Shown here in pieces: positions 1 to 8,010 of a stretch of 17,466 nucleotides of DNA (position 1 is its first letter; each line of letters begins with the position of its first letter). The notes beneath the pieces were generated by a model that saw only the letters and a program-made list of their open reading frames with translations, did no database searches and had not been told where the DNA came from. The position numbers were made by a program, and so were the translations under genes. The stretch comes from Thermoflexus hugenholtzii JAD2 (GTDB lineage Bacteria > Chloroflexota > Dehalococcoidia > SHYB01), in assembly GCA_945861815.1 (NCBI GenBank), contig CAMAVV010000009.1:1-17466 (forward strand), written 5' to 3'.

Positions 1-1
1 A

Positions 2-181
2 AGTTGGAAAGGAGTCAAGATTCTCGCGACACCACTGACCTGCCTTTTCAAGATGTTCGCGCCCGACGGCACGGTGGTTACACAGACCGTGGAGCGAAGG
101 CATGGACAGGCAGGAGCAGGGCAGCCCGCAGCAGTGAAGCGCGGGGCACGGGGTCGCGAGGCCGTTCACACGGCGGTATAG
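2..181 (+). CDS. Possible 3' end of an unrecognised gene (partial)
   Basis: An open frame enters from the left edge in frame 2 and stops at a TAG at 179-181, giving about 59 residues. The first half (hydrophobic ILATPLTCLFKMF, then APDGTVVTQTVERR) looks like ordinary protein; the tail is Arg/Ala/Gly-rich. I do not recognise it. The support is indirect: a strong plus-strand intrinsic terminator lies 138 bases downstream, so some plus-strand transcript should end here. A competing frame-1 reading (4-384) runs straight through that terminator and is of poor composition, so I prefer this one. It could equally be non-coding. Confidence 0.3.
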   Translation, partial: SWKGVKILATPLTCLFKMFAPDGTVVTQTVERRHGQAGAGQPAAVKRGARGREAVHTAV

Positions 182-318
182 GAGAAGCAACCCACAACAG
201 CACTCTTCGCCAAAGGCTCCACACCATTGGCGGAGATTCTCCAGCTGGCGCCAGAGTTGCCTCCCTGGCGGCGGCGTTGCACAGCCCATCCCCCTCACCG
301 GGAATGGGCGCCTCACCC

Positions 319-358
319 GGCGTCCTCTGCCCTCACCCAGAGGACGCCGCCTTTTTTT
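319..358 (+). terminator. Intrinsic terminator with perfect 11-bp stem
   Basis: The arms GGCGTCCTCTG (319-329) and CAGAGGACGCC (338-348) are exact reverse complements around an 8-base loop. They are followed by GCC and seven T (352-358). The T run is only on the plus-strand side, so it ends transcription arriving from the left edge and not the antiporter transcript from the right. Confidence 0.85.
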
Positions 359-384
359 GCGGAGGGAGGGAACTCTCTTCCTAA

Positions 385-409
385 CCCTCTCTCCTGAGAG
401 GCGAGAGGG
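385..409. repeat. GC-rich inverted repeat (REP-like element)
   Basis: CCCTCTC (385-391) pairs with GAGAGGG (403-409). The surrounding text, with CCCTCACCC and TAACCCTCT strings from about 290 onward, has the look of the CCCTC/GAGGG intergenic palindromes found in many genomes. Only one copy is in this window, so repetitiveness is not shown. It lies just past the antiporter stop and has no T run on either side. Confidence 0.4.
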
Positions 410-433
410 AACAGAGGGATTGCAAAGGCAGGG

Positions 434-1741
434 TTAGCTGTTCGACGGAGGAGCAGAGTCCCTTGGGGCTTTTCTGAGGCCGGAGCCGCCCTTGGTGAAG
501 AGGGGCACCAGGACGATGGGCGCGATGATGGTGGTGACGATGGTCATCATGATGGCGACGCCGAACTCGTCCTGCTCAATGACGCCGCGGGAGAGGCCAA
601 CGCCTGCAATGATCAAGGCTACTTCGCCGCGCGGCAGCATCCCGATGCCGATGCGCGATGCGCCGCGAAAGTTAAAGCCGGTGAAGAGCGCCGGCACTCC
701 TGCACCGATGACTTTGCCAACTATCGCAAGAAGGGTTAGCACGACGCCGAAGGCAAGGGCCTCGCCCATGGAGCCAAGATCCACAAGAGTGCCCATGACG
801 ACGAAGAAGACGGGTACCAGGAGAGCAGCGATAGAGGTGAGGGGCTGTTCGATGGCGTGCTTGAGGCGGGTGTTGGAGAGGGCGAGGCCGATGGAGTAGG
901 CGCCGATGATCATGGCGAGGCCAAAAGTTTCAGCAAGGGCGGAGGAGAAGAGGGCGAGGGCTACGGCCAAGGCAAGGGCTGTGCCGGGGGCTTTAAACCA
1001 CAACATCGCGCGGGAGATGTGGTTCGCGAAGATGGTGGCAAGGGTGGTAAGGCCTAGCCAAAACCCCACGGCTTTGAGCGCCACCTTTGCCACTTCCCCA
1101 GGGGAGACGGAGCCTGTGGCGGCGATGCCGACGACGACAGTGAGGATAAGGATGCCGAGGACGTCATCGATGACGGCGGCGGCGAGGACGGTGACGCCTT
1201 CAGGGGAATCGAGTTTCTTCTTTTCGCTGAGGACGCGCGCTGTGATGCCCACGGAGGTTGCTGTCATGACTGCGCCCATGAAGAGGGCCTCGGGGTCTGT
1301 GAAGCTATCGGCAAAGCCCATGAAGACCGTTGCTGTCATGCCGAAGACGAAGGGGAGGATGACGCCCCCTGCAGCGACGGCTACGCCAGGCCCGGCGTAC
1401 TTTCGGAAGAGCTTGGCATCGGTTTCCAGGCCTGCCAAAAAAAGCAGGACGATGGCCCCTATCTGGCCGACTGACCAGAGCTCGATAGAGACGGGAATCG
1501 TAGGGCCGCCTGCTTCGCCATAGCCGTGAGGCTTGGGGAAGAGCGCGCCAAAATGGCTTGTGATCTCGAAATGGCCAAGGGCGAAGGGACCGATCAAGAC
1601 ACCAGCCAGCAGCTCGCCTATGACTGGAGGGATCTTGAGCCAGCGCTCACAGACCTCCCCGGCCAGCTTCGCGGCGATAAGAATCGCGGTAAGCTGGAAG
1701 GCAACGTGCATCACCAATTCTGTGACGTCTTTGTTTTCCAT
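434..1741 (-). CDS. Cation:proton antiporter, CPA2/Kef-NapA type
   Basis: This is a 435-residue inner-membrane protein made almost entirely of hydrophobic helices, about a dozen, beginning near residue 13. It is expected to exchange Na+ or K+ for protons. Family hallmarks are visible: the PPVIGELLAGVLIGP segment at 38-52, the unwound-helix TSVGITAR at 162-169, and the paired aspartates IDDVLG with D192 and D193, which in NapA-type proteins bind the ion. It ends soon after the membrane part with a polar Ser/Pro tail and has no TrkA-N (RCK) domain, unlike full-length KefB/KefC, so it fits the NapA-like group better. Ion specificity cannot be read. The ATG at 1741 has no clear ribosome binding site; Met11 (MHVAFQ) is an alternative start. 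It is divergent from the amidohydrolase across about 136 bases. Confidence 0.9.
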   Translation of the reverse strand: MENKDVTELVMHVAFQLTAILIAAKLAGEVCERWLKIPPVIGELLAGVLIGPFALGHFEITSHFGALFPKPHGYGEAGGPTIPVSIELWSVGQIGAIVLLFLAGLETDAKLFRKYAGPGVAVAAGGVILPFVFGMTATVFMGFADSFTDPEALFMGAVMTATSVGITARVLSEKKKLDSPEGVTVLAAAVIDDVLGILILTVVVGIAATGSVSPGEVAKVALKAVGFWLGLTTLATIFANHISRAMLWFKAPGTALALAVALALFSSALAETFGLAMIIGAYSIGLALSNTRLKHAIEQPLTSIAALLVPVFFVVMGTLVDLGSMGEALAFGVVLTLLAIVGKVIGAGVPALFTGFNFRGASRIGIGMLPRGEVALIIAGVGLSRGVIEQDEFGVAIMMTIVTTIIAPIVLVPLFTKGGSGLRKAPRDSAPPSNS

Positions 1742-1877
1742 AGCGGAACAGAGGAGCCGAGGCGGCCTAGGGTCGTAGTGGCCGATGGGGAAATCGTATC
1801 ATGTCATCCTGGTAAACGAAACCTGGCGACAGAGCTTTCCTTGAGAGAATCGCACATAAGGCAATGCCGTAAGCAAT
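1742..1877. promoter_or_regulatory. Divergent intergenic region, antiporter/amidohydrolase
   Basis: The two genes read away from each other across this spacer, so both promoters should lie here. On the plus strand TATCAT (1797-1802) matches a -10 hexamer in five of six positions, but I see no good -35 at 17 bases. No operator-like dyad is evident. Confidence 0.3.
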
Positions 1878-3446
1878 ATGCCAAAGGCTGATCTGCTGCT
1901 GACAAATGCCCGTGTGATTACTTGTGACCCGGCGCGGCCTGCCGCCTCCGCCGTGGCCATCAACGGCGACCGCATCGCTTGGGTGGGAGAGGCGCAGGAG
2001 GCGAGGGATGCCGTCGATGCGGCGAGGGTCATCGATTGCCAAGGGAAGACGGTTATCCCAGGCTTCATCGATGCGCACATGCATCTTTACGCCTATGCCG
2101 CGAACCTGCAGGGCGTGGATTGCAGCCCCCGCGCGGCACGATCCATCGGGCAGATCCAGGAGGCAATCCGAAGGCGCGCGGCAGCGCTTCGCCCAGGTGA
2201 ATGGGTACGGGCCTGGGGATTTGAGGAGTTCTATCTTGCCGAGAGCCGCCCGCCAACGCGGTGGGAGCTTGATGCCGCCGCGCCGCGGCATCCTGTGAAG
2301 CTGGCGCACCGCTCAGGCCACGCCTCTGTGCTGAACAGCCTTGCACTGGCTATGCTTGGGGTGACGGGCGAGACGCCTGAGCCTGAGGGAGCGGTCATCG
2401 AGCGAGACCCGGCCACGGGGGAGTTGACGGGCTACCTGCTGGAGATGGAGCAGATTCTCGCCGAAAGGGGCGCACCAGCGCTATCGGCTGCTCAGATGGA
2501 CGCGGCGCAGCGACAGCTCTTTTCCTACGGCGTGACCTCCATCCATGAGGCAACACCGACGCGGGCAATGGAGCAGTGGGAGCACATACAGCGACTCAAG
2601 GGCGAAGGCAGCCTTCTGTTGCGCATCTATAAGATGTTCGGTCCTGCAGACTTGTCGCTTTTGCAAGAGCGCGGCTTTTCCTTTGGCTCAGGCGACACAG
2701 GCCTTGCTGTTGGGGCGATCAAGTTCATGCTCAATGAGACGGGCGAGGGAGTGCTGCCACAGCAAGAGGCTCTTAACGAGCAGGTTTACGCGGCACACAG
2801 CGCTGGTTTTCAGGTGGCCTTCCATGCGGCTGAGGCAGGTGGAGTACAGGCGGCCATCGAAGCTGTGGAAAGAGCCATATGGAGGTCCGCTGAAGAGGCG
2901 TCTGACATTGCCTCTACTGGGATGCGTGTCCACGACCACCGCCATCGCGTCGAGCATTGCGGCATGAGCCCTCCTGCGCTGGCCTCAAGGCTCGCCAAGG
3001 CGGGGATGCTCGTGGTGACGCAGCCGGCCTTCATCGCCGAGCATGGAGAGCGGTACTTGGCGCAGGTTCCACCGGCAGACAGGGAGTGGCTTTACCCGGT
3101 GAAGAGTCTCCAGCAGGCCCAGGTGCGGCTGGCCTTCGGCTCGGACTGTCCCGTGGTTTCACCAGAGCCGATGCGGGGTATCGCCGCCGCGGTCACGCGA
3201 AGGGCTGGGAACGGGGAGAAGGTTGGCGCGAAGGAAGCCATCACATTGCATGAGGCGGTTGCGGCCTATACTCGCGGAGGTGCTTACGCTTCTATCGACG
3301 AGTCGCTCAAAGGGACGATTGCGCCGGATATGCTCGCCGACCTGGTGGTGCTGAGCGAGGATATCTCGCGCACGCACGTGGAGCGGCTGGCTGAGGTGAA
3401 GGTGGAGAAGACGATTCTTGGCGGACAGATGGTGTGGGAGCGCTGA
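1878..3446 (+). CDS. Amidohydrolase, YtcJ/Amidohydro_3 family
   Basis: This 522-residue metal-dependent hydrolase matches the usual family length of about 500-560. The N-terminal beta-sandwich begins at once with LLLTNARVITCDP. The metal-binding DAHMH gives H67 and H69. A lysine in IKFML (K282), His316 in AFHAAEAGG, His360 in HRVEHCG and Asp423 in FGSDCP complete the usual ligand set. The closing DLVVLSED followed by a final beta-sandwich strand is also typical. The natural substrate of most YtcJ relatives is unknown (an amide or cyclic imide of some kind), so I give no substrate. There is no signal peptide, so it is cytosolic. The ATG gives the canonical N-terminus, but its upstream Shine-Dalgarno is poor. 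The stop codon directly abuts the stop of the convergent prenyl synthase gene. Confidence 0.88.
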   Translation: MPKADLLLTNARVITCDPARPAASAVAINGDRIAWVGEAQEARDAVDAARVIDCQGKTVIPGFIDAHMHLYAYAANLQGVDCSPRAARSIGQIQEAIRRRAAALRPGEWVRAWGFEEFYLAESRPPTRWELDAAAPRHPVKLAHRSGHASVLNSLALAMLGVTGETPEPEGAVIERDPATGELTGYLLEMEQILAERGAPALSAAQMDAAQRQLFSYGVTSIHEATPTRAMEQWEHIQRLKGEGSLLLRIYKMFGPADLSLLQERGFSFGSGDTGLAVGAIKFMLNETGEGVLPQQEALNEQVYAAHSAGFQVAFHAAEAGGVQAAIEAVERAIWRSAEEASDIASTGMRVHDHRHRVEHCGMSPPALASRLAKAGMLVVTQPAFIAEHGERYLAQVPPADREWLYPVKSLQQAQVRLAFGSDCPVVSPEPMRGIAAAVTRRAGNGEKVGAKEAITLHEAVAAYTRGGAYASIDESLKGTIAPDMLADLVVLSEDISRTHVERLAEVKVEKTILGGQMVWER

Positions 3447-4424
3447 CTAAAGGTTGCGGTCGCAAACGTAGTCGGCGAGTGTTAGGAGCGACTTTCGCGC
3501 CGGTGAGATGGGCAGGATGTTGAGAGCGTTCTTTGCCGTATCGCAGAGGCCGTTTGCGATGCGATGGGCCTCCGCCATGTTGGAGGCCTCCCGAATCTTA
3601 TCGATAGCGACCTGGCATTTCTCTTGATTCCCGTTGTCTTCAAAGAAGGCTTTTATAGATTCGTCCTTGGGGTGGCGCTCCATGAAGACGATGGCGGGCA
3701 AGGTCAGGGTTCCCTGGGCAAGGTCGTTGCCGACGGGCTTTCCGACGACGGTCTGGCTTCCTTCGAAGTCGAGGATATCGTCGATGACCTGGAAGGCCAT
3801 GCCGAGGTTATAGCCGTAGCTCTTGAGGGCTTGGACTTCATTCTCAGGGGCGTCGCCCAAGATTGCGCCGGTCTCCGCCGCCGTGGAGAAGAGAGAGGCG
3901 GTCTTGCCAAAGATGCGCTTCCAGTAGTGGTCGCGGGTCTGCTGCCAGTCGTAGGCTGCCATATATTCTTTCAGCTGGCCCGCCGATAGCTCCATGATCG
4001 TCTCGGCAAAGGTCCGGATGACACGCACGTTTTGCGTATCGCAGACGTAGGTGGCCGACTTGGCGAAGATATAGTCGCCGACGAGGAGGGCGACATCCTT
4101 GCCCCACAGGCTGCTGACGGTGGGACGGCCCCTGCGAACCTCTGCCTTATCGATGGTGTCGTCATGCACCAGGGTGGCGATGTGGAGGAGTTCAACGGCA
4201 GTGCCCATCAGAACGGGCAGCTTGTCGTCGTGAGGATGAAACTTGGAGGCGAGGAGCGTGATTGCAGGGCGAACGTGCTTGCCGCCGACATCGAGGACGT
4301 GTTCGAGCATCTCGGCCATGTGCTCGTGGCCGCTCGCCCCTTCGGCCGCGCCAGCCTTCCTGAGGGTTTCCTTCACCCGGAGAAGGTCGGCCTCAACGGG
4401 CTTGTAGATCTGCTGTATATCCAA
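3447..4424 (-). CDS. Long-chain polyprenyl diphosphate synthase
   Basis: A trans-isoprenyl diphosphate synthase of 325 residues, which adds isopentenyl diphosphate units to an allylic primer and most likely makes the quinone side chain. Visible motifs are GKHVRP (48-53), the first aspartate-rich motif DDTID (88-92) followed by RRGRPT, and the second motif DDILD (215-219). The residue five positions before the first motif is alanine (A83), a small residue that in this family goes with long (C30-C50) products; the exact length cannot be read. The start is TTG, 26 bases after the metG stop, with a purine-rich GGGGAAGAAGGG that overlaps the end of metG and sits farther away than usual, so translation may be coupled to metG. 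A quinone role fits the MqnD-like gene nearby, although that link is inferred. Confidence 0.92.
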   Translation of the reverse strand: MDIQQIYKPVEADLLRVKETLRKAGAAEGASGHEHMAEMLEHVLDVGGKHVRPAITLLASKFHPHDDKLPVLMGTAVELLHIATLVHDDTIDKAEVRRGRPTVSSLWGKDVALLVGDYIFAKSATYVCDTQNVRVIRTFAETIMELSAGQLKEYMAAYDWQQTRDHYWKRIFGKTASLFSTAAETGAILGDAPENEVQALKSYGYNLGMAFQVIDDILDFEGSQTVVGKPVGNDLAQGTLTLPAIVFMERHPKDESIKAFFEDNGNQEKCQVAIDKIREASNMAEAHRIANGLCDTAKNALNILPISPARKSLLTLADYVCDRNL

Positions 4425-4450
4425 GGTAACCGTAGAAGCCCTTCTTCCCC

Positions 4451-6124
4451 TTAGCTGCGCGCCGCCGCCATCTCTTTGGCGACAGCCTCCTCATCCAGTT
4501 TAGCGAAGAGCGGCGCAGGCTGATTGAGCTTCTGCCCTGCGGCAGGCCGCTGGAAGACCCACCCGGCCGATTCTATCGTTCCAGAGAATCCTAAGTAGTC
4601 GTGGACCTTTGCCGATGTGAAGGGCATATAGGGATAGAGGACGGTCTTGAGGCAGGAGATAATTTGCGCGCCTGTCCACAAGGCGTTGGCCGCTGACTGG
4701 CGGTCGGTCTTGATGCTCTTCCACGGCGATTGCTCTTCCAAGTAGCGGTTGGAGTTTCTCGCAAGCTCCATCGCCATGCGGATGCCGTCCTTGAACTTGC
4801 AATTGGCCAGGGCGTGGCCCACCTCGTTGAAGGTGCGCTCGGCTTGGGCGATGAGGGCCTTGCTGCTCTCCCCGAGCTTTGAAGGGTCAACGTTCTCAGG
4901 GATGTGCCCATCGAAGCTGCGATAGGTGAAGCTGAGGACGCGGTTCACCAAGTTGCCATAGGTCGCCACCAGCTCATCATTGTTGCGGCGGAGGAACTCT
5001 TTCCAGGAGAAATCAGTATCGGCGGTCTCGGGCATGTTGATGGAGAGGACGTATCGGAGGGGGTCAGGATCGAAGCGGTCGAGGAAGTCCTTCAGCCAGA
5101 CTGCCCAGTTGCGGCTCTTGGAGAACTTCATTCCTTCGAGGTTCAGGAACTCATTGGCGGGCACGTCATAGGGTAGCTTCATCTGCGCATCAAAGGCCAT
5201 GAGCATGGCAGGCCAAATAATCGTATGAAAGGGGATGTTGTCCTTGCCGAGGAAATAATAGGGCTTCACGTCGCCGTACCAGTAATCGCGCCAGGCTTCA
5301 GGCTTGCCGGAGGCCTGTGCCCATTCTTTGGTGGAGGAGAGATAGCCGATGACGGCCTCGAACCAGACGTAGATACGCTTGTTTTCGAAGCCGGGAACCG
5401 GCACCGGCACGCCCCAGTCCAGGTCTCGCGTGATAGCGCGGTCGATCAGGCCATCCTTGAGGTAGTTCGCCGTGAAGTTCTTGACATTGGGCCGCCAATG
5501 GTCTTGCTTTGCGACCCACTCGGCGAGAGGTCTTTCAAAAGCGCTCAGTTTGAAGAAGAAGTGCTCTGTGTCTCGAAACTCAGGCACATCTCCGGCGATC
5601 TTGCTGCGAATGTCTTTGAGGTCTTTAGGGTCTAGCGTTTTGCCGCAGTTGTCGCACTGGTCTCCCCGCGCTCCCGGTTTGCCGCAGTTGGGGCAGGTAC
5701 CTTCCACATACCTATCAGGGAGGAATCGTTTGGAGACCGTCGAATAGGGCATGGACATCGTCTTTTTGTAGATGAGGCCCTTTTCAAGGAGTCGAAGGAA
5801 TATCTCGTGGACGGTGCGCTCATGATTCTGCGTGCGGGTGTGGGTGAAGATATCGAAGGTGATGCCCAGACGCCGCCAACAATCGAGAAACTCAGGCTGG
5901 TAGCGGTCAACGACCTGCTGAGGCGTGATCTTCTCTTCTTCAGCGCGAACGGTGATGGGGGTGCCGTGCTGGTCGCTGCCGGAGACCATAAGGACATGGT
6001 TGCCCTTCAGTCTGTGATAGCGCGCGAGGATATCGGCGGGAAGATAGGCGCCGGCGACATGCCCAAGGTGGAGTGAACTGTTGGCGTAAGGCCAGGCGAC
6101 GCCGATGAAGATGCGTTCGGGCAT
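4451..6124 (-). CDS. metG: Methionyl-tRNA synthetase
   Basis: Charges tRNA-Met with methionine in the cytosol. The class I signature HLGH is at 19-22 (after AWPYANSS), and the KMSKS loop appears as KFSKS at 333-337. A zinc knuckle with Cys144, Cys147, Cys157 and Cys160 sits in the connective-peptide insertion. FEAVIGYLSS (255-264) and the helical anticodon-binding half follow. At 557 residues it is the shorter form, without the C-terminal EMAP-like tRNA-binding/dimerisation domain present in the E. coli enzyme. The start is ATG with a weak Shine-Dalgarno. It is the first gene of a two-gene unit with the prenyl synthase (26-base gap) and is divergent from the universal stress protein gene. Confidence 0.97.
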   Translation of the reverse strand: MPERIFIGVAWPYANSSLHLGHVAGAYLPADILARYHRLKGNHVLMVSGSDQHGTPITVRAEEEKITPQQVVDRYQPEFLDCWRRLGITFDIFTHTRTQNHERTVHEIFLRLLEKGLIYKKTMSMPYSTVSKRFLPDRYVEGTCPNCGKPGARGDQCDNCGKTLDPKDLKDIRSKIAGDVPEFRDTEHFFFKLSAFERPLAEWVAKQDHWRPNVKNFTANYLKDGLIDRAITRDLDWGVPVPVPGFENKRIYVWFEAVIGYLSSTKEWAQASGKPEAWRDYWYGDVKPYYFLGKDNIPFHTIIWPAMLMAFDAQMKLPYDVPANEFLNLEGMKFSKSRNWAVWLKDFLDRFDPDPLRYVLSINMPETADTDFSWKEFLRRNNDELVATYGNLVNRVLSFTYRSFDGHIPENVDPSKLGESSKALIAQAERTFNEVGHALANCKFKDGIRMAMELARNSNRYLEEQSPWKSIKTDRQSAANALWTGAQIISCLKTVLYPYMPFTSAKVHDYLGFSGTIESAGWVFQRPAAGQKLNQPAPLFAKLDEEAVAKEMAAARS

Positions 6125-6233
6125 GATGGTAGGCTGTGTCTCGATAAGGGGGCTGAATCCGGCGTTTCATTCTAGCATAGGCCCCCTTGACGGCGGAAGG
6201 CGCGGCCCAGGGGTGTTGCGGCCCGGTCTGTTC

Positions 6234-6287
6234 TTCACAGCTTCTTCACAGAGGCCACGCGCGCATTCACGATGCCATCACGCATGA
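6234..6287 (+). promoter_or_regulatory. Putative OmpR/PhoB-type operator, four 11-bp repeats
   Basis: Direct repeats start at 6234 (TTCACAGCTTC), 6245 (TTCACAGAGGC), 6266 (TTCACGATGCC) and 6277 (ATCACGCATGA). That makes two tandem 11-bp pairs separated by 10 bases (repeat offsets 0, 11, 32, 43). The same offsets, and an identical 16-base core at 6234-6249, occur at 8644-8697. Tandem 11-bp repeats are the classic target of PhoB/PhoP winged-helix regulators. The array ends about 98 bases before the stress-protein start. Possible -10 hexamers downstream are TACGCT (6292-6297) and TACTAT (6317-6322); neither is convincing alone. Confidence 0.6.
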
Positions 6288-6337
6288 AATGTACGCTATG
6301 AGTCGTCGCGACGGTGTACTATGTGTCACCGTGGGCT

Positions 6338-6349
6338 GTCCAATTGGAC
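6338..6349. promoter_or_regulatory. Perfect 12-bp palindrome in the leader
   Basis: GTCCAATTGGAC is an exact dyad with no spacer, lying between the direct-repeat array and the ribosome binding site of the stress-protein gene. It could be a second operator, but a 12-base palindrome can occur by chance. Confidence 0.3.
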
Positions 6350-6371
6350 GCAAGGCGCGGCAGACAGCACG

Positions 6372-6378
6372 AAAGGGG
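6372..6378 (+). promoter_or_regulatory. Ribosome binding site deciding a GTG start
   Basis: AAAGGGG lies 7 bases before the GTG at 6386. It places the start exactly where universal stress proteins begin (FKKILLALDGSE). This rules out the upstream in-frame GTG at 6314, whose extra 24 residues match nothing in the family. Confidence 0.8.
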
Positions 6379-6385
6379 TAGCGAC

Positions 6386-7249
6386 GTGTTCAAGAAGATA
6401 TTGCTGGCGCTTGACGGTTCTGAACTGAGCGAGGGCATCATCCCATTTGTTGAAGGGCTGGCCAAGGCTGGGAGAGCCCAGGTTACGGTGCTGTATGTCT
6501 CCAATTCGGAGGAGAACGCCACTGTTGCGAAGGCGCGCTTTAAGGGTGTGACGCCGAACGCGTATCTCAACGGCGTCGCGGGCAATCTGAAGGATGCGGG
6601 CATCGCCGCAGACACCGCCGAACTGTCAGGCAAGCCGGCCGATGAGATCGTGAACCTGGCGAAAAAGAAGAAGTACGACCTGATCGCGATGTCAACGCAT
6701 GGCCGATCGGGCGTAGGGAGACTTGTCTACGGGAGCACGACCGACAAGGTCATCCATGCAACGGGCTTGCCGATGTTGCTCAACAAGCCGCAAGCCAAGA
6801 AGTCGGCACAAGGCGCGCTCCGGGTAGCGGTGGTGCCCTTGGACGGCTCCGAGCTTGGCGAGTCTGTGTTGCCGACCGTGGAGGAGTTCGCGAGCCGCCT
6901 TGCGATGTCCGTAGCGCTCATCCGCGTGGTGTCAACGGCGACGATGGCATTTGCCGGAGTCGATCCCCAGGCCTACGACCCGCGCATCAACGAGTACATG
7001 ATGGAGTCGGCGACGGAGTACTTGAAGGAGAAGGCGGAGGCTCTGCGAGCGCGAGGCGTGAAGGTGACCACGAAGGCCGTTCGTGGCGATGCCGCCAACA
7101 ACGTGATCGACTATGCGGCGGACATGGCCGGGAGCATGGTGGTGATGTCCACACACGGCCGATCGGGATTGGGGCGGTTTGTTCTGGGCAGTGTTGCAGA
7201 CCGGATATTGCGCGCCTCGCCTCGCCCGGTGTTGTTGCTGCGTCCATGA
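6386..7249 (+). CDS. Universal stress protein with tandem UspA domains
   Basis: 287 residues carrying two UspA domains, about 1-135 and 145-287. Each opens with the typical beta strand (KKILLALDGSE; RVAVVPLDGSE). Each carries a nucleotide-binding signature STHGRSG followed nine residues after the Gly by GS (STHGRSGVGRLVYGS at 103-117, STHGRSGLGRFVLGS at 255-269), so both look able to bind ATP. Such proteins are cytosolic and are raised under starvation, hypoxia or other stress; the molecular task is usually unknown. It is preceded by the direct-repeat array and followed after 86 bases by the acetyltransferase gene, probably in the same transcript. The GTG start is fixed by the AAAGGGG site. 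Confidence 0.93.
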   Translation: MFKKILLALDGSELSEGIIPFVEGLAKAGRAQVTVLYVSNSEENATVAKARFKGVTPNAYLNGVAGNLKDAGIAADTAELSGKPADEIVNLAKKKKYDLIAMSTHGRSGVGRLVYGSTTDKVIHATGLPMLLNKPQAKKSAQGALRVAVVPLDGSELGESVLPTVEEFASRLAMSVALIRVVSTATMAFAGVDPQAYDPRINEYMMESATEYLKEKAEALRARGVKVTTKAVRGDAANNVIDYAADMAGSMVVMSTHGRSGLGRFVLGSVADRILRASPRPVLLLRP

Positions 7250-7335
7250 CTTTGCCGCGAAAGCGCGCATCGATTGTGAAGAGAGGGGCTAGGGGGAGAG
7301 GGACTCATACATAACATGACCTACAAGGAGACGCG

Positions 7336-7923
7336 ATGAGCAAGCAGCATATCTACAAACTGACGGCCTACCCAAAAGATATCAGCCTGCGAGACAGCAC
7401 CAAGATCATATTCAAGCCGATGGCCGCCGCCGATGAACAGGAGTTGTTAGCCTTTTTCAAGCGAGTCTCTTCCGAGGACCGTTACTATCTGAAGGAAGAC
7501 GTTGTCAATCCGAGCATCATCAAGCGTTGGGCACAAGAGCTTGATTACGACAGGGCGCTGCCGATCCTCGCGTGGGCAAGCGGCAGGATCGTGGGCGACG
7601 GCACGCTGCATAGGACCCGCGCCAGTGCGCGCCGCCACGTTGCTGAGATAAGAATCATCGTGGACCCGATCTACCGGCAAAAGGGTTTGGGCACCCTGCT
7701 TCTTCATGAGCTGGCCGGAGTGGCTAATGCGAATGGCATCGAGCGGGTGAAGATCGAGGCGGTTGCTGAGAAGGAAGACCAGGCGATCAAGGCCGCCGAA
7801 TACGTCGGCTTTGTCCGGGTCGGACTGCTTCCCGGGCATGCGAAGGATGTGGATGGCCGCCTGCGGGACATCGTCATCCTGGAGATGCCGATGGGCAAGT
7901 GGTTCGAATGGTGGCAGTTCTAG
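7336..7923 (+). CDS. GNAT-family N-acetyltransferase
   Basis: 195-residue acyltransferase using acetyl-CoA. The GNAT core spans about 20-185, with the pyrophosphate-binding loop RQKGLG at 114-119 preceded by the strand EIRIIVDP, and a C-terminal motif around AAEYVGF. The substrate (small molecule or protein lysine) cannot be read. Similar GNAT domains are found beside or fused to stress and acetyl-CoA genes, and its place behind a universal stress protein suggests a stress-time modification enzyme, which is an inference. The start is well supported: AAGGAG five bases before the ATG. It ends 35 bases before a strong bidirectional terminator. Confidence 0.88.
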   Translation: MSKQHIYKLTAYPKDISLRDSTKIIFKPMAAADEQELLAFFKRVSSEDRYYLKEDVVNPSIIKRWAQELDYDRALPILAWASGRIVGDGTLHRTRASARRHVAEIRIIVDPIYRQKGLGTLLLHELAGVANANGIERVKIEAVAEKEDQAIKAAEYVGFVRVGLLPGHAKDVDGRLRDIVILEMPMGKWFEWWQF

Positions 7924-7958
7924 CGCCGCGATGCCTCGTGACTCTAGAATGAACGCAG

Positions 7959-7989
7959 AAAAGGCGGCCGGAAGGCCGCCTTTTCTTTT
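7959..7989. terminator. Bidirectional intrinsic terminator
   Basis: GGCGGCC (7963-7969) and GGCCGCC (7974-7980) pair around a GGAA tetraloop. AAAA on the left (7959-7962) and TTTTCTTTT on the right (7981-7989) make it work on either strand. It separates the convergent acetyltransferase and zinc-ribbon transcripts. Confidence 0.9.
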
Positions 7990-8010
7990 GCTTTTGGGAA
8001 GAGCGCAGCC

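Larger units (their letters stand above)
182..433. other. Intergenic stretch without a credible gene
   Basis: Apart from the terminator and the inverted repeat annotated separately, I see only a short CTGGCGCCAG palindrome near 241-250 and a GCCCAT/ATGGGC pair around 285-310. No credible reading frame or RNA gene is visible here. Confidence 0.5.

Noticed and set aside
4..384. 126-residue plus-strand open frame
   Set aside because: It runs through the intrinsic terminator at 319-358, is rich in Arg/Gly/Ser without any recognisable motif, and a competing frame ending at 181 looks more protein-like.
6314..6385. Longer start for the universal stress protein
   Set aside because: The extra 24 residues match nothing in the family, and the AAAGGGG site serves the GTG at 6386.
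7270..7280. Third copy of the TTCAC operator between the stress protein and the acetyltransferase
   Set aside because: Only one GTGAA is present, with no partner at 11 bases on either side.
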